Below, piece by piece: positions 40,190-51,000 of a stretch of DNA of 64,000 nt. A program made the translations under genes and the position numbers. The stretch is from Cherax quadricarinatus. Its lineage: Eukaryota; Arthropoda; Malacostraca; Decapoda; Parastacidae. The stretch is taken from the NCBI RefSeq assembly GCF_038502225.1, contig NC_091369.1:1609392-1673391 (forward strand). Direction: 5' to 3'. Numbering within the stretch: position 1 is the stretch's first letter; each line of letters opens with the position of its first letter. The notes under the pieces are model-generated. The model was not told the origin of the DNA, did no database searches, and saw nothing but the letters and a program-made list of their open reading frames with translations.

Positions 40190-40580
40190 GTTATTATTAT
40201 AATCAAGGGGAAGCGCTAAACCCGGAGGATTATACAGCGCCTGGGGGGGGATGTGGAAGGCATTCAGGCTTAATTCGGGGAACTGGAGCACAGATCCAAT
40301 TTCCTAAATCAAGAGCCCCTCACCAACATCAAGGAACCTTCCTTGAAGGGTTGACGTGTTGTACATCCAGAAATATACGTATTACTTTTCTAATATTTCC
40401 CAAATTATTATTATTATTATTATAATCAAGGGGGAAGCGCTAAACCCGTAGGATTATACAGCGCCCAGGGGGGGATGTGGAAGGCATTCAGGCTTAATTC
40501 GGGGAACTGGAGCACAGATTCAATTCCCTAAATCAAGAGCCCCTCACCAACATCAAGGAACCTTCCATGAGGGGAATATT
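40190..40580. repeat. Two tandem copies of the GCGCTAAACCC short retroposon
   Basis: Copies at 40190-40350 and 40410-40580 both run AATCAAGGGG(G)AAGCGCTAAA, then CATTCAGGCTTAATTCGGGG, and end AAGGAACCTTCC with TGAGGGG-like ends. The second copy is preceded by (ATT)n. They are very similar, suggesting recent insertion or duplication. Confidence 0.75.
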
Positions 40581-41316
40581 TCCCAAAGAACCTGCTCTTG
40601 ATGCTGAAGTGTTTGTTCAGTTAGTAAGAGGCCTGGTTTTGTGCGTCTTTAGGCCTGGGGTTCACCTGATCTAAACTGGGAATTTCATGTGACCCTTTCT
40701 TTTTCCTGGGGAAGCTATTTCCTTTCTGTTTTCTGCCTCTATTTGAATAATATATTTTTCCTGGCCTCTCGGGAAGTAGAGCTCAATAAAGCGTCAAGTT
40801 TGGTGGCCCTGAACAACTAAGTTACAAGTATTAGTGTGAGGGTTTCCATAAACGGCAAGACTTAGTTTATTTCCAGGTGTTGCATGAAGCTTACGGGTTT
40901 AGCGCTGCCTGGACAATGTCGACAAGGCCTCTTAACTAATGTAATAATGTACCCGCTGTATGACCCTTGTGGTTTTAGCGCTTGAGTTTGATTTTAATAA
41001 TGTACAGCTGTAGGTACGTTTATTCAGGTATAGGTACACATAAATACAGTTACATAAATTATCATACATAACAGCATATGTGTTAATTACTTAAGATAAA
41101 CCCCAAAAAATTCAAAGTGACTTATTTCGATTGGGTATGTCGGCCAGTAGGTCAGGTATGGTGTCAGTGTCTGCCTGTGCTGGTGCCACTGACTGGAAGG
41201 TCCACATCTCTTGTGTGGGAATATTGAATTACTCTCTTCCGCATTACACACAAATTTGGCCAATATGAACACGTCTTAAGTTAGTTTTAGTTAATATCTT
41301 TATTATGGGCTCCTTA
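40581..41316. other. Stretch without a gene; short repeat pieces
   Basis: 40880-40995 has two GTTTTAGCGCTTGAGTTTGA-like cores. 41010-41130 is a copy of the TTTATTCAGGTATAGGTACA repeat. No coding region is supported. Confidence 0.5.
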
Positions 41317-41753
41317 GGGTGCCCCGTGGCCTGGTGGCTAAAGCTCTCACTTCACACGGCGAGAGTCCAGGTTCGATTCCCAGCGAGGGTAGAAACATTG
41401 GGCGTGTTTCTTTACACCAGTTGTCTAAGTTCACCATCAGTAAAATAGGTACCTAGGTGTTAGTGGACTGGTGTGGGTCGCATCCTGGGACAAAACTGGC
41501 CTAATTTGCCCGAAATTCTCTGCATAAGTAAGTTTATTCAGGTATACACAAATACAGTTACACAGATTATCATACATAGCATTATATGTGTAGAGAACCA
41601 AGGATAACCCCCCAAAAAGTCAGACAAAGTGACATTTCCATTTGGGTCCTTTCCATTGCAGGCTTTCTACATAGTAGTATGTCACTGATGTTAGCTAGGC
41701 CTGTATACCTTCTACATGTACATGCAGAAATAAAGATATTATATTATTATTAT
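41317..41753 (+). mobile_element. tRNA-derived SINE, near complete, with nested repeat
   Basis: The tRNA-like head has an A box (TGGCCTGGTGG) and B box (GGTTCGATTCC). The body has TAGGTACCTAGGTGTTAGTG and GGGTCGCATCCTGGGAC, and the tail has ACATGTACATGCAG, AAATAAAG and (ATT)n. Comparison with the minus-strand copy at 45540-45840 shows that 41528-41650 (AAGTTTATTCAGGTATACAC and following) is a later insertion of a second repeat into this SINE. The head is a SINE promoter rather than a functional tRNA gene. Confidence 0.8.
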
Positions 41754-41898
41754 AGCCATCCTGTGGAGGGTAGTCAAAGGATTAAAGAGGTAAATAATGA
41801 GTGGAGGGACTGGACACCAGAAGACGACTCAACCTGGAATGTCCCTTATACCCCTGAAGACGGCCGGGGGGGGAGGAGGTGGAGTATTGATGAAGCTG

Positions 41899-44858
41899 AG
41901 ACACAACACTGAGTGATAACTGAGACAACACTGAGTGATAACTGAGGCAACACTGAGTGATAACTGAGATAACACTGAGTGATAACTGAGACAACACTGA
42001 GTGATAACTGAGGCAACACTGAGTGATAACTGAGATAACACTGAGTGATAACTGAGACAACACTGAGTGATAACTGAGACAACACTGAGTGATAACTGAG
42101 ACAGCACTGAGTGATAACTGAGACAACACTGAGTGATAACTGAGACAACACTGAGTGATAACTGAGACAACACTGAGTGATAACTGAGGCAACACTGAGT
42201 GATAACTGAGGCACAACACTGAGTGATAACTGAGACAACACAGTGATAACTGAGGCACAACACTGAGTGATAATTGAGACAACACTGAGTGATAACTGAG
42301 GCAACACTGAGTGATAACTGAGGCACAACACTGAGTGATAACTGAGACAACACTGAGTGATAACTGAGGCAACACTGAGTGATAACTGAGGCACAACACT
42401 GAGTGATAACTGAGGCAACACTGAGTGATAACTGAGGCAACACTGAGTGATAACTGAGGCACAACACTGAGTGATAACTGAGACAACAGTGATAACTGAG
42501 GCACAACACTGAGTGATAATTGAGACAACACTGAGTGATAACCGAGACAACAATGAGTGATAACTGAGACAACACTGAGTGATAACTGAGACAACACTGA
42601 GTGATAACTGAGACAACACTGAGTGATAACCGAGACAACACTGAGTGATAACCGAGACAACAATGAGTGATAACTGAGACAACACTGAGTGATAACTGAG
42701 GCAACACTGAGTGATAACTGAGGCAACACTAAGTGATAACTGAGGCACAACACTGAGTGATAACTGAGGCACAACACTGAGTGATAACTGAGACAACACT
42801 GAGTGATAACTGAGGCAACACTGAGTGATAACTGAGACAACACTGAGTGATAACCGAGACAACACTGAGTGATAACCGAGACAACAATGAGTGATAACTG
42901 AGACAACACTGAGTGATAACTGAGACAACACTGAGTGATAACTGAGACAACACTGAGTGATAACTGAGACAACAGAGTGATAACTGAGACAACACTGAGT
43001 GATAACTGAGACACAACTCTGAGTGATAACTGTCTCAACACTGAGTGATAACTGAGACACAACACTGAGGGATAACTGAGACACAACACTGAGTGATAAC
43101 TGTCTCAACACTGAGTGATAACTGAGACACAACACTGAGGGATAACTGAGACACAACACTGAGTGATAATTGAGACAACACTGAGTGATAACTGAGACAC
43201 AACACTGAGTGATAACTGAGGCACAACACTGAGTGATAACTGAGACAAAACTGAGTGATAACTGTCTCAACACTGAGTGATAACTGAGACACAACACTGA
43301 GTGATAACTGAGACACAACACTGAGTGATAACTGAGGCACAACACTGAGTGATAACTGAGACAAAACTGAGTGATAACTGAGAGAGCACTGAGTGATAAC
43401 TGAGTCTCAACACAGTGATAACTGAGACACAACACTGAGTGATAACTGAGGCACAACACTGAGTGATAACTGAGACACAACACTGAGTGATAACTGAGAC
43501 AACACTGAGTGATAACTGAGGCACAACACTGAGTGATAACTGAGGCACAACACTGATAACTGAGACACAACACTGAGTGATAACTGAGACACAACACTGA
43601 GTGATAACTGAGACTCAACACTGAGTGATAACTGTGACTCAACACTGAGTGATAACTGAGACAACACAGTGATAACTGAGACATAACACTGATAACTGAG
43701 ACACAACACTGAGTGATAACTGAGACACAACACTGAGTGATAACTGAGACACAACACTGAGTGATAACTGAGGCACAACACTGAGTGATAACTGAGACAA
43801 CACTGATTGATAACTGAGACACAACACTGAGTGATAACTGAGGCACAACACTGAGTGATAACTGAGGCAACACTGAGTGATAACTGAGGCAACACTGAGT
43901 GATAACTGAGACAACACTGAGTGATAACTGAGACACAACACTGAGTGATAACTGAGACTCAACACTGAGTGATAACTGAGATAACACAGTGATAACTGAG
44001 ACATAACACTGATAACTGAGACACAACACTGAGTGATAACTGAGACACAACACTGAGTGATAACTGAGGCACAACACTGAGTGATAACTGAGACAACACT
44101 GATTGATAACTGAGACACAACACTGAGTGATAACAGACAACACTGAGTGATAACTGAGACAACACTGAGTGATAACTGAGGCACAACACTGATAACTGAG
44201 ACACAACACTGAGCGATAACTGAGACAACACTGAGTGATAACTGAGACAACACTGAGTGATAACTGAGGCACAACACTGATAACTGAGACACAACACTGA
44301 GCGATAACTGAGACAACACTGAGTGATAACCGAGACAACAATGAGTGATAACTGAGACAACACTGAGTGATAACTGAGACAACACTGAGTGATAACTGAG
44401 ACAACACTGAGTGATAACTGAGACTCAACACTGATAACTGAGACACAACACTGAGCGATAACAGACACAGCACTGAGCGATAACTGAGACAACACTGAGT
44501 GATAACTGAGACAACACTGAGTGATAACTGAGACTCAACACTGAGTGATAACTGAGACAACACTGAGTGATAACTGAGACACAACACTGAGTGATAACTG
44601 AGACTCAACACTGAGTGATAACTGAGACAACACTGAGTGATAACTGAGACACAACACTGAGTGATAACTGAGACACAACACTGAGTGATAACTGAGACTC
44701 AACACTGAGTGATAACTGAGACTCAACACTGAGTGATAACTGAGACTCAACACTGAGTGATAACTGAGACAACACTGAGTGATAACTGAGACAACACTGA
44801 GTGATAACTGAGACACAACACTGAGTGATAACTGAGACTCAACACTGAGTGATAACTG
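41899..44858 (+). repeat. 22-bp satellite array, about 130 copies
   Basis: The unit is AACACTGAGTGATAACTGAG plus AC, with common 24-bp variants carrying an extra AC or TC and some shortened units. The array spans almost 3 kb. On the minus strand the unit has no stop in any frame, so long frames of up to 921 codons appear. These encode a Leu/Ser/Val-rich periodic sequence (QLSLSVVSVITQCCLSYHSV) and are not believable genes. Confidence 0.96.
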
Positions 44859-45539
44859 ATAACCGTAGCCACAGAGAATATAACCATTGTCACATTACCA
44901 GTCTTCTTTATCTGCTACAGCTACCGGAGTCTACTCTCAGGAGAGGTACCTTGATGTTAGTTAGAGGCTCTTGTTTCAGGGAACTGGACTTATTCTGCCT
45001 CTGCAGTTGAATGCCTATCATTCCCCAGGCGCTGTAGGACCCATACGGGTTTAACGCTTCTCTTGATTAAAATAAAAAACACCATGGTATCACAAAACAC
45101 CAAATACTCTTGACATTTGACTTATTTCCATTTCTCAGTGGAATTATAGTCTTCATCACCACCTTTGCTCTAAAATAACTTGCTTAATGCAATCAACCCT
45201 AAGGATTTAGCGCTTCCCCTTGATTATAATACACCTTTTGTCGAAATTTGAAGCAGCATTGTGTAAACTACATGTGTGTCAATAAAATAACCTTTAGTTG
45301 AAATAAGTCACTAATTTATTTTTAGGGGTTATCCTAGGTAATTTACACTATATAATATTTGTACTTGTGTGTACCTGTACTTAATTGAACTTACTATATT
45401 ATTTTTTGCAAGCAGTTACTATTCTGCCCATCCCTTGAAGGCAAAGTTGTGGAATATTTAGGTTATAAGTACCCTTATGTTTGTCAGAAATGCTGTGCAT
45501 AGAAAGGGGCTTTTGGCTTCTACACCCAATTGTTATACT
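44859..45539. repeat. Short retroposon pieces, no gene
   Basis: 44940-45070 and 45190-45235 carry the GCGCT core family (GTTTAACGCTTCTCTTGATT, ATTTAGCGCTTCCCCTTGAT). 45270-45400 is a minus-strand copy of the TTTATTCAGG repeat. No coding region is supported. Confidence 0.55.
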
Positions 45540-45840
45540 CCTTTAATAATAATAATAATAGTAATAATAATTATTTACTACAAGTACATGTACAAGGTAT
45601 ACAGACCATAGCTGACATCAATGACATACTACTATATAGAAAGCCGCTTGTTATGCTGAGCATTTCCAGCAAGTTAGGTCAGTTTTGTCCCAGGATGCGA
45701 CCCACACCAGTCCACTAACACCCAGGTACCTATTTTATACTGATGGGTGAACACGGACAGCAGGTGTCTTATGGAAACACATCCCTAATGTTTTCCAACC
45801 GTACCAGGGATTTGAACTCCAGACCTTAGTTAGGTTAGGT
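45540..45840 (-). mobile_element. tRNA-derived SINE, minus strand
   Basis: From left to right: (TAA)n tail, TACAAGTACATGTACAAGG, ATGCTGAGCATTTCCAGC, CCAGGATGCGACCCACACCA, and the complement of a B box (GGGATTTGAACTCC) near 45811. It is the uninterrupted counterpart of 41317-41753. Confidence 0.78.
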
Positions 45841-45959
45841 TAGGTAAGGTTCGGCAGGAAACAGGACAAATGTTTCCTGACGCTCTGAGTGCATTAGTGA
45901 TCGAACTACAAACATATCATGCTGAGGTGCTTATTGGTTTAGCACTAAGTTATGATTAT

Positions 45960-46330
45960 AATAATTAAGGATATATGTAAGTTTATTTAGGCACAGGTAC
46001 ACATAAATATAATTATCAGGCATACCTGGAGAGGGGTTTTAGGGGTCAATGCCCCCCGGCCTGGTCTGAGACCAGGCCTCGTGGTGGATCAGGATCTGAT
46101 CAATCATGCTGTTACTGCTAGCCACACACAAACTGACGTACGAGCCACAGCCCGGCTGGTGAGGTACTGACTTTAGGTGCCTGTCCAGCGCTCTTGAAGA
46201 CAGCCAGGGGTGTATTGGTAATCCCCCTTATGCATGCTGGGAGGCAGTATGTTACAATAGTAACATGTGTAAATTACTTAGGATAACCCGAAAAAAAAGT
46301 CAGTGACATATTTCCATTGGGGTCCTTGTG
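45960..46330. repeat. TTTATTCAGG-type repeat split by a CR1-like 3' end (minus)
   Basis: The outer repeat halves lie at 45970-46018 and 46256-46330 (GGATAACCCGAAAAAAAAGT). The insert 46023-46255, on the minus strand, encodes LDRHLKSVPHQPGCGSYV and its 3' UTR, the same tail family as 4760-4853. Confidence 0.65.
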
Positions 46331-46578
46331 ATATCCTTACATGAACAAAGAATGGCAGACCCAGATTACAATTAAAATGTGCATGCAGAATATATGAAAC
46401 ACATACCTATACATGTATTAATATATATGCACAGTATAACATTAGGTATTACAAAGGGAAATGAAAAAAAATTAATGTGTTGTGTACTGAAATCTTATTT
46501 TAGACAACAGCAAATATTTTGTATTTTTTATGGAGAAAGGTAAATATTTGAATGGAAATTATATGGAAATGGATTTAG

Positions 46579-46685
46579 AATTTATAAGACATAAGAACAT
46601 AAGAAAGGAGGAACACTGCAATAGGCCTGTTGGCCCATACTAAGCAGGTCCTTCACAAATCCAACCCACTAACAGAATAAACACA
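46579..46685 (-). mobile_element. 3' end of a CR1-like element
   Basis: It begins with the 8-bp repeats ACATAAGAACATAAGAAAGG and continues GGAACACTGCAATAGGCCTG, matching the 3' end of the full element at 27087-27150. It is heavily 5' truncated. Confidence 0.75.
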
Positions 46686-46849
46686 GTGTATGCATATACT
46701 GTATGTGCAGATACTATGTAGTTTGTACTCATATAATTCTCACATTATTATATAGCAAAGGAGTTTTTTATTCATGAAAATTTGTACCACTCAGTAAGTT
46801 TGTAACATAACATTACTGAGTTTCATTATTAGCTTTCACTACCTAACAA

Positions 46850-47075
46850 TAATAATAATCATAATAATAATAATCTTTATTTCTACAGGTACATGATACA
46901 GCATGTACAGACCTATCTGACATCATTGGCATATATATAGTCAACACACTGGTTGTGCTAGGTGAACAGAGGCAGCAGGTGTACATGCCTAACATTTCAC
47001 CAGTGCCAGGGATTGATTCCGAACCCTCAGTGTATGAGCCGAGGATGCTGTCAACCAAGCCATGAGTTCCCTCAA
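46850..47075 (-). mobile_element. tRNA-derived SINE, minus strand, diverged
   Basis: (TAA)n tail, then TTTATTTCTACAGGTACATG, then on the minus strand a tRNA-like head with TGGCTTGGTTGACAGCATCC and a B-box-like TTCGGAATCAATCCC. Confidence 0.65.
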
Positions 47076-47896
47076 GCAAATCACTATGTACCTCAACTAA
47101 GTTTAATTTTGTGGTGTAACCAGATGAATTTTACTACATCCTTATCTAATTTACTGCCACATGAGTCACTCACCCAAAGCTAATCTTGCTAGCTTCCTCG
47201 AGCATAATATGGGATTGAAATGTTTTATTTACCCTAAAATAATATATTTATTAACACATCAGGTGTTTCTCACCAGTGTAGGTTACCCTGAAAAAATGGA
47301 AATGCATTCACTGTTGCTCATTTTCTAGTTGTTATTCAAGAAATGCACAGACATCACAGTGCAAGTGAATCACTGAACTGCAACATCCCCACTGTAGTAT
47401 AAATGTCATTATTGTACATTATGTAAATGTTAATGCTAAACTGCAAGTTATCTTATATTTACAGCATACAGAAACTAAATAAAAATCATTGAATATATGC
47501 TATTGTACTAATAATGTTAGGAGGCTCCCAGGGTGGTAGTCTTGTCAGTATCCAGTATCTCTTTATCAGTGATTATCTTCAACCTTTGCTTCACTCATTT
47601 TTCCTTCTCTGTAACATAGAGATCATATCTTCAGTAACATTGTTAGATACAAACAGGTGAGGCTGGGATATACTGCCTGTGGACCTACAGGTTCAGATGT
47701 TGGTTTACTGTCTGTATACCAAGTTATTTGATCTCAAAAAAAAAAAAAAAAAAGGTTGCTTATGGTGTAATTTTGTGTGATGTAATAGATTTTACTAGAT
47801 TTATCTCTATTATTAACTTTTCTTATATTATCTACAGCAGCATTTTACAATGTTTTAAAACCATATTGATCTGATCTTTTTTATCACTTTACTTAG
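47076..47896. other. Region upstream of the ZDHHC24-like gene
   Basis: No coding region or clear repeat. A poly(A) run lies at 47737-47753. A polypyrimidine tract and ACTTAG end at 47896, marking the 3' splice site of a 5' non-coding exon that I cannot locate. Confidence 0.45.
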
Positions 47897-48010
47897 GTGG
47901 CCAAGATGTATAACATAAGATTCAGGAAAAGATTAATGCCTCGCACTTTAACGGACCTGAGTGCCATGGTGTTCATGTCATTGGCTATTCCTGCTGTGTA
48001 TTGGTTTGAG
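47897..48010 (+). CDS. ZDHHC24-like exon 1 (coding from 47906)
   Basis: The acceptor ACTTAG precedes 47897 and nine bases of UTR precede the ATG. It encodes MYNIRFRKRLMPRTLTDLSA and the first membrane helix. The donor is GTATGT, phase 0. Confidence 0.85.
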
Positions 48011-51000
48011 GTATGTGCAGTAAAGCTTTGTGTATGTGAGTACAGTATATTGAATTTGAGAGCCTATTGACCATGGATACTAGGATTCTGCTCTGGTAGA
48101 CTTTTTCTTAAAACTCTAGATGGCAGTATTTATTGTCCAGTAGCACAAGTTTAATACACTGCCAAAGTGAGACCAATATTATTGTAGTCTTTCATTATTG
48201 GACATGTAATATAATGAAGGGCAGTGTTAAAGTGAAAAGAATTCTTAATATGGGAAGCACAAGTTTGCATTTTTTTTTTAACCTGAAAGAGGAGAATTTT
48301 TTGAGACAGAAATATTAAACATTCATTCTTAAATTATGTGCTACAGCACTATACTGTATAATACTGAACTACATATATTATTCACAAAAAGTATATTAGC
48401 CTAATGCATGTGAGTTTCTAAGAAATGTGCATGGAGTGCCTTACTGTATGGCGAGTTGTATACATGAAGTATACCTGAAGAGGGTTTCGTGGGTCAGTAC
48501 CCCTGCAGCTGGGTCTGAGACCAGGCCTCATGGTGTATCAGGGTCTGATAAATCAGGCTGTTACTGCTGTATGGTATATGTATAATACTTACCTAGTTCA
48601 TACAATGCATGAAGAAAATAACTGTTTCACATATCTAGACACTGTCTGCAGTTCTTCCCATTAAAATGTGGAACATGTCTCTAAAAAAAGAATTATTTTA
48701 CATGTTCAGTGAAACCATAAATTGTGCTTTTCTCTTAAAACTCTGAAGAGAACCTCCCAGTGCCATCAGTAGTGAACACCTGTGAAGTGTAATAATTTCA
48801 GTTACACTTGTGTATTGTATATGTGATATTAGCTTTCATAAAATTTATGACTTGTCACTTTAACTCTTAGGCTATAAAGGGTTGGACAAAATTTCACAAA
48901 GCTTGGTAGTTGACATAGAGAATATTACAAGGCTAGCTAGGATTTCACAAACCTTGGTGGTTGCCATAATTCTCATTGACAAAAGCTTGAAAATGAACTA
49001 CAACAATATTTTTAGTTATGCTCCCTAGGGCCTTATATATTACAAAGAATGTGAGGATTTGCAGTGGCTTATGATTTACTTTAGTTAAAATACATTCATG
49101 AAATCCTGTAAAAGAATGGATAGAATATACAGACAAATGTATATATAGGCCAGGAAGATTACAGAATAACCTTTTTTTTTCTTTATCCAGATCTATGTCG
49201 TGGCTCCCACAGTATATAACTGGATTCTCAATATTCTTCATACTATTCTTGGAACATATTTTGTCATTAACATTATTGGGAATTTTATGGCAATTATTGC
49301 TGTGGACACATCTACACAAGGACTGCTATTACCATCACAGGTTTGTAAATCATATCTGCAACTAAGTGAATGTTATGGAAGCTCTTTTATTAATTTCAGA
49401 CATCATAATTTTGACAAAAAATTTAACGAATATAGAGGTTTGCTGTATCTTGTGTGGCAGGAAGTCAATGGCTCATGATTTCCCTGCACAGGGATTTTTA
49501 TTAAAAGTTTTATTTCCTCATCAGGCTGTATAGTGAATTTAGTTAATGAAGAAGAAAAAGGCACAATGCACACACATAACTCGCACATAGAGAGAAACCT
49601 GTGACGATGTTTCAATCTGACTTGGACCATTTACAAGTCACATTGTAATAGTGTGACTTGTAAATGGTCCAAGTCAGACTGAAACGTCGTCATAAGCATC
49701 TACGTGAGGGTATTTGTGAATTTAGTTAATGAAATATACATTTTACAGGTACCTCCTGGATGGCATGTGTGCGCTATTTGTGAGAGCACAGCACCTCCCC
49801 GCTCACGCCACTGCATCACCTGTAATATGTGTGTTTTGAAAAAAGAGCATCATTGTGTTTTTGCTGGGTGTTGCGTTGGGCTTGGAAATCACAGATATTT
49901 CTACATGTTCCTCTTGCTTATGTGGGTATCAACAATGTATTGCTCCTGTCTCAATGCCTGTTTCATCTGGCCATATGTAGGTGAGTTAAAACATTTATTA
50001 TGATATAATGATCAAATTGGGGAGGAGGAGTATGGAAGAAGTGAATGTTTTCAGATACTTGGGAGTTGACGTGTTGGCGGATGGATTTATGAAGGATGAG
50101 GTTAATCATAGAATTGATGAGGGAAAAAAGGTGAGTGGTGCGTTGAGGTATATGTGGAGTCAAAAAACTTTATCTATGGAGGCAAAGAAGGGAATGTATG
50201 AAAGTATAGTAGTACCAACACTCTTATATGGGTGTGAAGCTTGGGTGGTAAATGCAGCAGTGAGGAGATGGTTGGAGGCAGTGGAGATATCCTGTCTAAG
50301 GGCAATGTGTGGTGTAAATATTATGCAGAAAATTCGGAGTGTGGAAATTAGGAAAAGGTGTGGAGTAATAAAAGTATTAGTCAGAAGGCAGAAGAGGGGT
50401 TGTTGAGGTGGTTTGGTCATTTAGAGAGAATGGATCAAAGTAGAATGACATGGAAAGCATATAAATCTATAGGGAAAGGAAGGCGGGGTAGGGGTCGTCC
50501 TCAAAAGGGTTGGAGAGAGGGGGTAAAGGAGGTTTTGTGGGCAAGGGGCTTGGACTTCCAGCAAGCGTGCGTGAGCGTGTTAGATAGGAGTGAATGGAGA
50601 CGAATGGTACTTGGGACCTGACGATCTGTTGGAGTGTGAGCAGGGTAATATTTAGTGAAGGGATTCAGGGAAACCGGTTTATTTCATATAGTCGGACTTG
50701 AGTCCTGGAAATGGGAAGTACAATGCCTGCACTTTAAAGGAGGGGTTTGGGATATTGGCAGTTTGGAGGGATATGTTGTGTATCTTTATATGTGTATGCT
50801 TCTAGACTGTTGTATTCTGAGCACCTCTGCAAAAACAGTGATAATGTGTGAGTGTGGTGAAAGTGTTGAATGATGATAAAAGTACTGTATTTTCTTTTTG
50901 GGGATTTTCTTTCTTTTTCGGGTCACCCTGCCTCGGTGGGAGACGGCCGACTTGTTGAAAAAAAAAAAATAATAATGATTTTAACTGACATCAAAAATAG

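Noticed and set aside
41317..41390. Functional tRNA gene
   Set aside because: A and B boxes are present but the segment is fused to a SINE body found in other copies, and a clean cloverleaf with acceptor stem was not evident.
41782..44816. Long minus-strand open frames (up to 921 codons) as a repetitive protein gene
   Set aside because: They lie wholly inside the 22-bp satellite, all minus frames are open at once, and there is no splice, promoter or domain evidence.
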